From NCBI GenBank assembly GCA_036768485.1, contig JAVLUZ010000754.1, forward strand, positions 124,001-188,000: 64,000 nucleotides of DNA, read 5' to 3'. The translations under genes and the position numbers were made by a program. Below the pieces are notes generated by a model, which was not told where the DNA came from, made no database searches, and worked only from the letters and a program-made list of their open reading frames with translations. This DNA comes from Mermis nigrescens. Its lineage: Eukaryota > Nematoda > Enoplea > Mermithida > Mermithidae. Position 1 is the first letter of the stretch. Each line of letters opens with the position of its first letter. Positions 1 through 12,294 of this stretch are shown here, one piece after another.

Positions 1-297
1 CAGAATGTTGCTTCTCCTGACTGCTAGAAATCTTAGAATTTAAATTTAAATCCTCAGCGTTCAAAAAGCCGCGAAGAGTGAATACCTAAATAAGGTTTAA
101 TCATAAATTCACTGCAAGCTTAAGACTTTCAAGTTTTAAGTAAAAGTCTTGCTTAATTTTTGAGCTAACTCGATAAACTTAAATCTGATTTTTGTGAATT
201 TGCATTCCTGGGCTTCTTATCTAAAGACATGCTTGCAAATGCGATTAATAGTAAAAAATATGTCTGAAATTTTCATTCATACTTTCGCAATACCTAC
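1..297. other. Non-coding; probable intron start of the minus-strand gene
   Basis: No gene seen. If the exon at 298-709 is real, this stretch is the beginning of its downstream intron: reading the minus strand, a consensus donor (GTAGGTA, 297-291) directly follows the exon. Confidence 0.35.
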
Positions 298-709
298 CGA
301 AGTTGTTCCGCGAAGTTCTGCCACTTTCGGAATAAAAACTGAACGATCGACCGACGTTAGATATTTTACGGACGACGGCGTTTTGTCCTTCATCTTTTTC
401 TTTGTCCAACGGCGATCTTTCGTTCCTTCTACCAATTTTTTTGTCTTTTTTGATGGATTTAAATTTCGATATCAATTTCCGACACCTCGACGCCGATTTG
501 TGGCCTTTTTTCGAGCTCTGGGCTTCGATTCCAGCCGAACTAAACCGAGCCAGGCTAAAATAACCTCGATTACTGAAATCGACGCTTTTGGCGACATCTA
601 AGAAAGCCGACAAAGTTTTCGGTTGAGGCGCCAGTTTAGAAGCTATCGGAGACGATATAGAATCCCGCGAATGCTGCTTTGGCATTCTCAGATCGTCCAT
701 GGAAGCCAT
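298..709 (-). CDS. Basic, Ser/Lys/Arg-rich protein, probable first coding exon
   Basis: Unrecognised protein. The frame opens with ATG at 709 (MASMDDLRMPKQHS...) and stays open for 137 codons to a strong splice donor, TTCG|GTAGGTA, at 298/297. That leaves phase 1, and the frame soon hits a stop if read into the intron. The stretch is clearly richer in GC than its surroundings, which supports coding. The product is polar and basic, with a Lys/Arg cluster (SKFKSIKKDKKIGRRNERS) around residues 80-100 and many Ser. No signal peptide or membrane segment is visible. It could be an intracellular, perhaps nuclear or cytoskeletal, disordered region; this is inference. Downstream exons would lie left of the window start. 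The overlapping plus-strand frame (194-601) is its shadow. Confidence 0.4.
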
Positions 710-2982
710 TCCAACTTCGATCGAGTGAATCGCTTGATTTTTTAGCGTGAAATTTAGCGCATATCGTGAAATTCCAAAATAGTCGACTTTTATTTAGACA
801 GGCTTGTAAATCAGCGAGCAAGCATATATCCAATTAATACTTTAATAATGATGCGACTTAAGAACTCGACGTTTTTCAGATAGTATGTTTCTAGGGACTT
901 TGTGCTTTGGAACTCTTCCATAAAACGTATATAACGCAAATAATAAATGTGTCATACATTTATCAAATAAAACTTACACTATGCACATTCGTATATTATA
1001 AGGTATGGAAACAATAAAAATGTGAGAACGATAGCCATGTCTGCTCAGACAATATTAATATACCTACACATTTTTTAATCAGCTGGGCAGCAATTCCATA
1101 ATTTCATCAAAACCTCGACTTTTCCTTCCTAGTGTGACGAGCCGACCGAAAAGTAATTGTTTGCCTACACTTAATCTGGTTATTCGCTAACGGTCTCTAA
1201 TGATGAAAAATGTAGCTTTAGCGACTGCATCGATTAATAGATTTTTGTATTTTTTCCGATTTTTCTATGTTTTTGACTTTAAAATTTAATAGACTCGACA
1301 AATTTCGATTGATGTCTAAAGTAGCTTGGAAATTCAGATAAATTTTGCATGTCACGTCAATAATTCCATAATTTCGGTTAAGTAACCTTTTTATAAGCAA
1401 ACATGCACGGGGAACAATGCCATTTTCAGGCTTATAAATTTCATCCAATATCCGTATAACCGCAGATCATTGTTTCAATGAAGAAGAGATTAGTCGCTTC
1501 GAGAAAATCTAGCTTATCAATGACGCAAACACAGAAAATCGCAAAGCAACCGGAAATGATTCAAATTAAGCATTTTAATCGTCTGAATACATTTAGTAAA
1601 ATTTGCATATATGCGAATTCCCTAGTGTTCGAAAGAAAATTGGGTTTAGTGTCATAGCAAAAGACCATGAAGCACCAATTTCGTTTTGACGCATGGATCG
1701 CTCTTCTACCTATTTGGCCGATCCTAAAAAACTTAGGAAAAAATGGAGTCGGATAGAAGCTTATGCGATTAAGCCGCGCTTCATTTTACTAAATTCTTTT
1801 TCGCCCGAGGTTCAACGAAGTTTGAGAGTAACATCTCACGCAATATGTCAATATAACAATAAATAATCGTAAATAAAAACAGTAATAAAAACGAATGTAA
1901 AAAACGAGTTGCGTTCTGAAAGCTATTCAAGCAAATAAGCTATCTGCTTGTTTCCTATCGCAAAAATTTTGAGTGGATTCTTTGAGGACATTTTTACGAA
2001 AGCGTTTAAAAGCGTACTAAACTCTTAAATACTTCACCACGCTCTTAAGCAAAACTTTTACTGCTCTTTCGTAGCAAAAATATACAAATGTGGATCAAAA
2101 AGCATAAGGCATCCGATGAATTACGCAAAATTGAAAAGAATATTATTTTAATATTATGTGTCCGGTTTAAGTGTGGCTTAAGCCAGCCTTAATCCTGTAC
2201 ACGATAAATATAAAAAGTGTTCAATTTGTCTTATGCTTCAACATTGTCGCAAGGTTTAGCCTGGCTTAAGTCTGCGCATATGGAAAACGGCTTAAGCCAG
2301 AGGCTTAGACCTGAACGCGTATCTTTAAACATTGAAGTCTGGTTTGAGCTTCAATATAAACAAAGCGGGCCCTGATGTTTTTAACATTTTTATAACATAA
2401 TGGGAAATACAATTATACCATTCAAAAATCTACGTTCATCCCAGTATCCTAAAACGGCGAAAATCATGCATGAACTGTAAAGCAATAATTTTGGTTTTCT
2501 AATTTGTTTGACAGTGGTTCTCCGCAGTGTTGAATTCACGCAAAAATATGAATTTCGTTTTTCGATTAGAAAAAGCTGCTTTGAAATATTATCTTTGCTT
2601 GCTCTTTCCTGTGAAGGGATTAGCCTGAGCTTTGCATCAATTTTTGCGAGAAATGCCAGACTGATCTAAAAAATTTATCTTGGGACTGCTGATATCATAG
2701 AACTGTAAGAATGGTGTACGGTTGGACGGTATTCCTAAAGTTTGGATCCACATTGATATACGTTTTTTTCAATTTCAATTTACTGATTAACCGTAACGTG
2801 GGTTATTCTTGCTCTGTTAAGAAGAATATGACATCTATTTTTCGCTGTGACCAACACTTGTTATGCAAACAGGGTAGATACCTCATTAGTGTTTTACAAT
2901 GCTGACGCCAGATTGTCTGGGAATTCATATTGCTGCTTAGATATAAAATACGCCAAGTTTGGGCATAAATTTAAAAAACTAA
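710..2982. other. Intergenic or intronic, no gene seen
   Basis: AT-rich. Two short GC-richer patches (about 1640-1820, and 2170-2310 with several GGCTTAAGCC-like stretches) carry no convincing frame. Minus-strand 1448-1218 is open for 76 codons but lacks good splice sites. Confidence 0.4.
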
Positions 2983-3037
2983 CTGACAGATTGCGATTAT
3001 AGCATTGATCTGATATATAAGTATCGTAATCTGTCAG
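2983..3037 (+). ncRNA. Hairpin with miRNA-precursor-like size
   Basis: CTGACAGATTGCGAT (2983-2997) can pair with ATCGTAATCTGTCAG (3023-3037). That is 15 consecutive pairs with one G-U wobble, enclosing a loop of about 25 bases. Size and near-perfect stem fit a short pre-miRNA-like hairpin, but a small transposon remnant could look the same. No expression evidence can be read from sequence. Confidence 0.25.
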
Positions 3038-3110
3038 CCTACTGTCGATAAAAATTCTTAAAATCTATGTCGAAAGTTATGTGAAACAGACTATAGGGGG
3101 ATGCAAATCA

Positions 3111-3204
3111 CTCCGCTAACTAAGCCTAAAGCCTACGCCTAAATTAAAAGCAGTAGACAGCATTTTTTCAATAAATTTGGCTTAGGCTTAGGCTTAGTTA
3201 GGAG
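3111..3204. repeat. Fold-back element with TAAGCCTAA arms
   Basis: The left arm (3111-3145) and right arm (3173-3203) are near-perfect inverted copies starting CTCC..TAACTAAGCC. They are separated by about 27 bases. Related TAAGCCT fragments follow at 3228-3300. Most likely a miniature fold-back element. Confidence 0.5.
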
Positions 3205-6200
3205 CATTCATGATAGTTCCTGCACATAAACTAAGCCTGAGTATTAGGAGCACTGAACGGAACGAACGGAGTTAGTTATATCTTCATTAACTTAGGCTTA
3301 TTGCATGTATTGCACCAATATGAACCATCAAGCAATCTGGTGACCATTTTAAAACATCTTAATCCATTTTCATGATATCTTTTTGTCACAGCGGAAAATG
3401 GGTGTATCATTCATGCTTAGCGAACAAAGAGTAATTTAGGCTACGGTAAATTAGCAAGTCCAACCTGCTTGCAAACTTTTGTTTTTGCATGACTTCTTTT
3501 AGCTACAGCAGAAAATGAATGTCATATTCGTGTCTAACGAATAAGAAATAACCAAAGCGCTGTCAAACAGGTATTTCAAACGGCTGGAAAACTTTTTATC
3601 AGTATGTGGATATATATAATCGAAAATAAAATAAATAAAATAATAAAATAAATAAAAAATGAATAAATTGAACTAGTGAAGAGCTGTCGAGATGCTGCGC
3701 TCAGACATGCACGCGGAGTTTTGTATATCCAGACTTAAAAATTTTCCGAGGAAATACGATTAAATCATGGTCGGAAACAATTTTTGCCTAAATGCACACT
3801 TGAAATCACCTGCAGACGTGAATCAAGTTCATTTTTGCATTATTACATAATATTTTTAGCAATTTTATGCGATTACTTTACTTCTTCAATGTCACCAGAA
3901 TAAAAAACAAACGAATTGTTACCGAAATGTAGCACCGCTAAAATTTCCCATCTGACTAATAAAACAGAACATCGAAAAAGTTGGCCTTTGCAACACTCAC
4001 GTAATGTGGCATTGTATTAATTTCGGTTATATTAATCTCAGACTGATTTTTTTGCTTTTTTGTGATATTATGTACATATGGAACAAAGCAGAATATACAA
4101 GGTGTGGGAAAGAATAAAATCAGCACAATAAGTTATCAGCCGGAAAATAACAGAAAGAATATAATGAGTGTGCTGCAGCACTGATTTTATACCAAGTTAA
4201 CATTGACTCGCAGTAATTCACAGATTGACAAAAAAGCAGAGAGTGAGTATTCCAGAGCGATGAGTTTGATAAAAAAGGTCATAAGAGAACAAAATAACTG
4301 AATCCAAGGAAGAAAAAACGATCCATGAGCGAACAAGCTTATGCAATTAAGTACGAGCCAGACGTCTGAGCCGACCAGAGAGCTCGCAACAAGCATACAG
4401 TCTAATTCAATTTACTAGTCTCCAAATGTTGAAGAGATTTTTTTGAGGAACCGAATAAAAATTCGGCCACCCGGCTAAATAACAACGCGCATGAACTAGT
4501 GTACATATGTTGAAGCATTGGAAAACATTGTGATAAGGATGCGTGTGAGGTAAGCTGTGTAAGAAAACTAAGCTGACTCCTTTAACATAGTTTTCAGCTA
4601 GCACATAGCCCGTAGTGCTTACGTTTCGAATGACGTTACCAGATTTCCGCCCAATCTTCGCGCGTTAGCAGTTCGTTTTAATCGAAGTTTTTTCCAAGTT
4701 CTCGCATACGCTCTATTTTTAACAACTTCGGACGCCTGTTGCGTAAGTTAATGCTTATAATGGGCGGAAATTATTTCCAGTCGTCGACGTGGCCATGCAA
4801 TGAAAACGATCGACAAAATACTTCGAAATTATGCTACAGCAAAGTGCTAGCTTTATTGCTTAGTACGCTGTGATATTACAGTAAGAAATGTTAGCCTGCA
4901 TATCAATTCAAGCATACATATAAGGGTTCGAAATTTCGGGTTGGAAGTCCCCGGACACTTTCAGGCGGGGAGTAAATGACCTCCAATTTTTGCCAAAAAC
5001 AACCAAAAAACATCTAAAAACGGCCGAAAAATTCAATTTTTTTCAAAAATCGGAGGGAGGTTTCCAAATTTTTCTGACCATCGGAAGATGGGGATGACCA
5101 ACTTTGGGTGGGGATCCCCAGCCCCTCCTGTTACATATATGAACCCAAGCTACTTCTTCATGCACCTTCAAAAATTTTTATGCGGTTGAAAATATAATGA
5201 AGATCACTGATCAGTAGAGGATCGGATACAAACGAGAGCCCAATAGGTTTAAAGCTAGTTCATTGAAGAAAACGAGTTCAAAAATGTCCTCAGTCACTCT
5301 TTTTAAAGATTCTACCCTTTATTTTCCTTTACTTCTACTTTGAAAATATTTGGTCCTCTAAATCATTAAATCAGAAAGTGCTTTTAAACGGAAGCAACAA
5401 TACGTGCGTAGCAAGGTGATTGTTGAGGTAGACCTGGCATGAGAAACAGTCAGTGATAAGCTTTATTGAGCCGAATGCCTTGTAAAATCGTTTAATGTTG
5501 AAATGGCAGAAAAACTTACATAATTTATTGTCCCTAATCGATTTCTAGCCTATTTGCAAAAAGTTTTCAATTTTTAGATTCTAGATTCACTAAAGACTGT
5601 GGCAAAAACAAAATTTCCTGGGAGAAAATTAAGCCAAATCAAGGCTAAAATCGAATGAAGATGAAAAGGTTTTCTCAAAAATGCTCGAAATTGACCAAAA
5701 ACTATCAATGTAGTGGTTTTACGCTACATAAAGTTTTTCAATTTGTAAAGCTATTTTGGCTCATTAAAGCGCTCTGGTCAACGCCCCAGAAAGGACTTAC
5801 CTCCCTGACGAGCATGCTTTGTATTTATAATTCACACATCCTAAAACCCCATGTGGGCAAGAGGGATCGGCCCCTCGAATCTTTAAAAATAGTTGATGCT
5901 ATAACATTACATTCCTTTGAAATTTTCCAGAAATTAATGAAAAAAATAATTCGTTTCGATTGACATTCTATAGTATGTTTTTTAATTTAATGCATGAAAA
6001 TCACTCGAAGATCGAATTTCGTTATTAATGCCTGACGTCGACCTAATCCCACTTTCATGGTAGAAATCACGATCGTTTAGGGACAGAATCTTGTACAAGT
6101 AAAAAAGATAGCAAGACGTAAAAAGCAAGTAATCAAATCCGGCTTCTCTTTTCGCATTCACTAAGCCTAAATAATAAGTAAGAACCAAGCGCACCTTGAA

Positions 6201-8089
6201 AGATTACTCTTAGAAGAAATTTTAGCCAAAAACGTGGAAAACATATATTACGGTAGCTATGTTTTGTACATGTACCTGGTTCTGTCCATACACTCGTCGG
6301 TATAATTTCTGGCTGTTTTGGACAGTATTGCTATCTTCCCCTTACTGTCACTAGAATAAACGTTTACCTCCAAATAAGAATTCGGATATGCTCTTCTTCA
6401 TATTCATTGAAAATTGTATTTGGCTAAAAGTGGTGTTGAGATCTGGCTTTCAAATATTCGAGTCGTCAGAATTACCAAAATCCCGATGTCCAATCGCTTT
6501 CTTGATAGAAAACCTTAAGCTAAAATCTTTAAGCAAAATAGCAAAAGGGAAGGAGTAACTTACCGGAAATAAGTACTTATAATTAAAAGGACAATAATCG
6601 GTTATAATTAAAAAATTGTATTATTAACAATGAAAATAATAGCAGAAGTAGAAATGATAATAATATTAATAATTATAATAATCGATCAATCGAAATTGAA
6701 TTGAAATTGTTTAAAAAAATTAAAATTTTCATTGAAATTGTTTTAAAAGTCTAAAATTTCTCAAGACAGTAAATTGGTGCTGAGGGTTAGGCTGAATTTG
6801 TATCGCCTCTGTTCTTCGAGCAAAGTATTCTGCTTGAAATTATAATTCGAGAATTTTAAGGAAACTCGTGAAAAAGAGTCAATACATTTTTTGTCGCTAA
6901 TTCAATCAGTTAGAAAAACAGTAACTTTTATCACCTGACTTAATTATCATAAAACTTCAAGAGCGAACGCTGTTAACGTGGTGTCGTATTTCAATCACTC
7001 TTAGCTTAGGAAAAAAGATTTTATCGAAAATTTAATTAATACACTTATTCTTCGAGTCTGTTCTTAGATAATCCTGATAATGATGTGATATATTCTAGCT
7101 GTAATGGCTTTTGTGCGCACTATGCCGAATCAATAAAACGTTGAAATGATACTGCGCAATATTCGCAAGTCTTACAAACACGCGATCTCTCTGAAAAGCG
7201 TTACAGTTTGATGAGGTTACGTCATTTCTCTATCAAATGATGAAAAAGTTGTATGTAGATTCGCGAAGAAGGCTTAAGTCAGTTTCCTATTGAAAATTTA
7301 ATCATTCTAAGATTGCTTTTAGTTCAACGGCAGCACACAAAATATTTTTTCCTACGAAAAACGATAAAGAAATCTCGCTTTTGTATGCAATATTTCCGTC
7401 GCATATACGAAACTGGGACGGTGTGATAAGGTTTTGATTATCGAAATTCTGCTCAGCAAATCACTTGATCAAGATTTTTTTAGTAGAAAGAAACAGCCTC
7501 TTGGTACGCACTTAATCCGATTTATTTTTTTGTATTATTAAACATTAGGCTGTCGAAGGATATTGTTCTCAGTTTAAGGAATTATTTGAGCAGAAGCGTA
7601 AGAATCATTCACAAATCTAGTAAGGTAAATAAACTAAAGCTCACAAAACGAGCAATCAAAACAGTTTCTGTCTATTCTAGCGTGATAGTGATAAGAGTGA
7701 CCCACATACATGGCGAAGAAAGATAAGATTGGATATTTTCAGGCGCGTAGGTGGCCTTCTGAATATGGGGGACTCAGACTTTGAAGTCAGATATCTCAAC
7801 AAGTACCTCTTAGACAGGCATAAACAATGGTGTTTTCGAGCGTTTCTCAGCGACTTCTACACATTAATGAAGAAAAAATTTTCAAAAAATTTATTCAACT
7901 TTATTTGGTTCCGATCATATCCAAAAATATGTTGTATAAAATGGCTACACAAATGATATCTAAACATTTGACCCAGCTGAAAATTTGTTTAACTTGTTTT
8001 GTTCTCGATTCTGGAAAATTAAAAAGAATAGCAATAGGTACCAACTCGAACTTGGGCTGTTCGAAGACAAAAGTTATACAAAAACAAAA
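3205..8089. other. Non-coding stretch with simple repeats
   Basis: Holds an (AAAT)n tract at about 3622-3668. A GC-richer patch at 4610-4755 ends in a good plus-strand donor (TTGC|GTAAGTTA) and might be an untranslated first exon, but nothing confirms it. Around 4960-5130 there is a G-rich repeat fragment. I see no supported coding region. Confidence 0.4.
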
Positions 8090-8275
8090 AGTCCGGAGCG
8101 AAGCGCCCAAAAATTTTGGATTTATTAGTTCAAAAGAGTGCTAGTATCTATTCTGGCAGTCTTTCAAACGTATTTCAAGAATTTTCAACTTTTTTCCTTT
8201 TGGGAACTTTGTAAAAAATACTTGTACTTCCAAAATTTTAGGGGGACTTTTCCCCCCTATCCTCCCACAGATATG
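8090..8275 (+). repeat. GCGAAGCGCC dispersed repeat, copy A
   Basis: Begins GAGCGAAGCGCCCAAAAATT and runs through 'agttcaaaag.gtgct', 'tattctggc', 'tttcaagaatt' to a run of C residues. The same order of blocks occurs at 13810-13985 (same strand) and 10818-10985 (opposite strand), so this is a genuine dispersed repeat of about 180 bp. No coding capacity. Confidence 0.55.
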
Positions 8276-9767
8276 TGCTTGAATATTTTTAACTTTAAGT
8301 TTTTCATTCATCGCCTTGCTTAATAGAAAAATTGCAAATGACCTAGAGGAACGACCATTTTGAACAATTTGAAATCTTCAGAAGAAAATTTCACGCATAT
8401 AGAAATTTACAATGTCAGTTGATTGATATTTTCAGATTTCCTTATCATTTCTCAAAATATTATTTTTAAAAATTTAGTAAACCTAAAATGATCTTGCCAA
8501 AAGAATCGATATAACCCAAAAACTCCTTGCCTGAAAAATTCATCAGATTGAATTTGTAAGGAATACTGGCACTTGTCATTTCATAACCCGTTGGCTTGAA
8601 AACTTAGAATCGCTAATTATTAACCTTAAAAACGAGATATACTTGATTATGCGTTGGTCTTTCAGATATAGGAAGCCATTCGCATTCCTGGACAAAATGT
8701 TTTCGCTTTTCCACGTGTTCTTTAAGTAACTTCGATTTATTGGCTTTTTGGCTCTTCGGAAATGACAAATGCGCTCATCAACTTTATCATGGAAAAAATA
8801 TTCTGTCACATGCGCGACGCCTTGAAAATTTTCCGATAAGATTCTAGGTTAAGGTTTATAAATTTCAGGAATATCGGTTCCGGTTTCCTTCGCAATAGAA
8901 AGCATCGGTGGAAGTGCGCAGGTGAGTTATTATAATAAAAAATGGGGTCTATCAAAAAGTTTGAAGAAATTTTTTGAAACGATTGTCGCATGATGAGTAG
9001 CATGAAGAGTATGGGAATCCTGGGGGGTCAGGCCCAAGAGACATTTAAAAAGTGCCTTTATTGGGCTAAAAACGATTGGTAGGTACGCGTCAAAAACGAC
9101 TGATTTTTGGCGCGGTAAATAGGACATAAAAACATGAAGACAATTAGGAAAATGGAGTAAAAAAATATTGTAGAAAAATGTCTGTATGGCGCGAAGCGCC
9201 GAAAATTCAAGTTGAGCGTCAAATGAACTGAAATCGCTTAAAAATGCGCACTTTGCAATTTTTGCAAAAAAATCAACAATTCTGGTGGAGTCGCAGTCAT
9301 TGAGCGGGGATCAGTAGTCATTCTGGGGGTCAACCCCCAAAAAAAACATGTATGATGAGTAGCCCAAGCCGTATTTGCTGAACCTATGGTCACTCATTGG
9401 CAAGAAAAGCTAATCCCTTTTTTCGCGCGCCTGCGTGGGTATCATATCATAGGTATTTCGAGCTTTTCCTTCTTCTTGCAAATAGTCTTCACCCCTCAAA
9501 AATTTTTCCATCCCTGCAGAATCTTCAAATTTTTGAAAATTGGCTGTAAATCTGACTAGTTTTTCATAAATTACGTATCTTTTGAACTTTTGCCCCAGAC
9601 CGGCCTGCGCCATCTGATGAGCGCCGTAGTAACTCCTAAAAGGCGCGTTCGTTCAGGATGACTTTATTGCATCAGCGAGATATATTTACCAAAACGTTTG
9701 ATTAAATGCATGAACATACATAAAGATAAATAAAAAGAAAATAAATAAAAAGCAATGTCACTCTTAC
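8276..9767. other. Non-coding; partial repeat core near 9185
   Basis: A truncated repeat core (GGCGCGAAGCGCC) lies at about 9187-9200, followed by unrelated sequence. Open frames on the minus strand (8576-9127, 9410-9613) have no good splice context and no recognisable domain. Confidence 0.35.
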
Positions 9768-9898
9768 TAGATGCGATTTCAATTTCAGGCAAAACTCATA
9801 TTCGGCAACGGGCATCAAACCGTATCGACAGTCGTAAATCTTTGATTTGTTCGAGCCATTCAAAGCATTGAGGCAGACATAGTATTTAGGAAAAATAG
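9768..9898 (-). CDS. Internal exon of a peritrophin-type (CBM14) chitin-binding protein
   Basis: Exon with good borders on the minus strand: acceptor TTTTTTGTTAG before 9898 and donor GTAAGAG after 9768 (131 nt). Its only long frame has the spacing of a CBM14 domain core: KYYVC, about 16 residues, YDC, RYG, about 10 residues, FC. The aromatic pair before the first Cys and the Tyr before the second are typical of the chitin-contacting face. CBM14 proteins are secreted into cuticle or peritrophic matrix, where they bind chitin through a three-disulfide fold; the remaining Cys would come from neighbouring exons. The exon enters needing two bases to complete a codon and leaves in phase 0. I could not find the flanking exons, so an exon left from a decayed gene is possible. 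Confidence 0.45.
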
Positions 9899-12158
9899 CT
9901 AACAAAAAACAACCACTTGGGCCATTGAGCATCGTAATCAAATTTTTGAGCCGCTGAAAAAGATCAATGTGTTGTCAGGGAAACGAAATAATTAGCATGC
10001 CACAAACAAAAGCGTACGAACGCGGATAGCTAAAGCTCATATGAAATAGTATGCAATCGTTCGATACTTATTAGAGTAATAAATTTGCAAAAAAACAAAT
10101 TTATGCAGCAACAAGCACCGCATTTAATGAAAATCGAACGATTATTAGCGTAGAATTAATGGGGCGAAGACAACGTCTATCTATCATGGGTCCTCAAGAG
10201 GCGCATTAGGCTCCGACGCTCTTTGCTAAACCATTTATCATTCCAGATGCATAATTAAAAAGGATAAGTACGGCTTTATGGCTAAATTCAGTAAAGCTTT
10301 AGACTTAAGTAATGAAGATTAAGCTACGAATTTTTATGGAAGGGATCGGCTTAAATGAAATGAAAGAATCCTTGAATCCATCAATCAGCACTGCACTAGC
10401 CTTCTTCAGGAAGCATACAGAATATTCTGTACTAAAGCTCGTCTTACTCTTGGCGACATAAGAGATTGGCAAGAAAAACATATCGGAGCAGATCGAGCAC
10501 AACAACTTGATACAACTCAATTGTTAGCCGAATTCATCGACATAAACAATTTTCAGTGACATTCAATATTTTGCTCCTCGAGTTTCTGCATTATATAACA
10601 GAGGATATTCCTTTTTATTGTCTTTTTAAGAACCAAAAGTAATTTTTTTGAAAACCTTAAAATTGAATTATTACATTAGTCAATCAAGAAAAAAAGAAAC
10701 CTTTGGTTTATTTATTATAGATTCTAGACTATAAAAATTCCGTCAGGCTAAGCTCTATGCACATACACGGTACATGTACATAAGGTAGGTAAGTGTCAGG
10801 CACGTAGCTGTGAAGGGATAAAGGGGACCTAGTATCCCCAAATTTAGAGAACACAAGTATTTTTACAAGGGTCCCCTACAGGTATAAATCGAAAATTCTT
10901 GAAACGCATATTAAAATCGCCAGAACAGATTTTAGTACATTTTGAGCTAATAAGTCCAAAATTTTCAGGCGCTTCGCGCCATTTGTATTGTTTTTTTGAG
11001 TGATGTCTTCCTAACAATCCGAATTTGTGAAAGACATGACGGGTGTTAAATCTGGTGTTCCGCGCTGAATTATTGATTTTCCGTACTGTCTTTTTGCAAT
11101 GTATTATAAATGAGTATAAAACAACTTAAACAATTTTTCTGCAGGAATAAGCTTAAATGTAATGTTGGAAAATCATCTGTAGAGCCATTTTATACCACAT
11201 ATTATTCGAATATGATGGAAGTCAAATTGAAGTTTTTGAACTCTTCACAAATTTTGTTATTTTTCAATGTGTAGAAACACAAAGAACTTAAAAAATTAAA
11301 TTAAAAATAAATAAAAAATCTCGCTGAGAAAAGCTCAAAAACATAATTATTTTTGCTTATATACAAATAGTTGTTGAGATACGAGTATCTGACTTTAAAT
11401 TCAATTCCCTTAAATTCATTCAGAAGATCAGCTGCGTGCGTGGTACGTATACGTTGTACATAAAGCAAGATAACCATTAATTTTGGAATCTAAATAAAAC
11501 TAGTGAACTTTGCTCAGTTCGACTTATATTGAGTTTGCTGAACTCTGAATTCGAAGTTCTCTCTGAGTTTTGAGTTATACACTTTTTCTTACTTTCCCAG
11601 TTACCGAATTCCGTCAAAATTTACACGATACAATTGAAAACGTTAATATATTTGAGCAGCTTATTGTGCTCCTAAGCTCTAAAATAAAATAAAAATATGT
11701 GTGCTTAATTTAAATATTGCGCTTAATTTCATTCGTGTTTGTTAAATTTTTATATATCATAGTGATAATTCATTATGATAATAGGCTGATAATTTTTGTT
11801 CTTAATTTTAAGTGAAATTGTTATATTTATATATGTATGTAGATCGTCGATTTTTTTAAGCTATGCATCCGAGTGCATTATAGGTGCTCATTGAATTCAA
11901 AGTTTAACAAGCATGTGTGCGTAAGCGGGTGATTCTTCGAATAGGTATATAGTACGTGATAGTGTATGCAGTTAAATAAATAATTCTGCTTGACAAAGAA
12001 CGACAATTTATTTATGTACATATGCGTAGCTTAACAGCACTGAAAAAACTAGTATATCTGCTAGAAGCCAGTTTTTAAATGCGCACACTTTTAATGATTT
12101 TTTGTGAATAAATAAAAAAGACGCATAAGAGGGGTAAATATTCTGTTACAGGTGATGC
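9899..12158. other. Non-coding stretch
   Basis: AT-rich with one dispersed repeat copy (listed at 10818-10985). Several open frames (for example 10520-10305 minus) lack domains and splice context. Confidence 0.35.
10818..10985 (-). repeat. GCGAAGCGCC dispersed repeat, copy B (inverted)
   Basis: On the minus strand this reads GGCGCGAAGCGCCTGAAAAT, then the same ordered blocks as copy A (rest of 'attagctcaaaa', 'ttctggcgat', 'tttcaagaattttc', then a G/C-rich tail). It is diverged from copy A but clearly the same family. Confidence 0.5.
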
Positions 12159-12294
12159 TTATCTGTAAACAAAGCTGTATGGTAAATTCGGCGTAAAAAG
12201 CACAACTTTGGTAATACAACTTCTTGGTTCATTTAAATTTCGTGTTTCGCTGAACGCTTCACATTTTTTATGCTTAAAGGCTATCATTTCAGTT
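12159..12294 (-). CDS. Possible terminal exon, unknown protein
   Basis: A strong acceptor (CTCTTATTTCAG) precedes 12294 on the minus strand. The frame then runs 45 codons to TAA at 12159. It has two Cys (KKCEAF and RSCIT) and an aromatic-rich end, loosely like half of a chitin-binding domain, but not enough to name it. A polyadenylation signal is not obvious. Chance exon-like sequence is a real alternative. Confidence 0.2.

Noticed and set aside
194..601. Plus-strand open frame of 135 codons
   Set aside because: Antisense to the minus-strand exon at 298-709, which has a better start, better composition and a consensus splice donor.
4610..4755. GC-richer patch ending in a strong splice donor
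   Set aside because: No open frame or promoter element supports it; could be an untranslated exon but cannot be argued from sequence alone.
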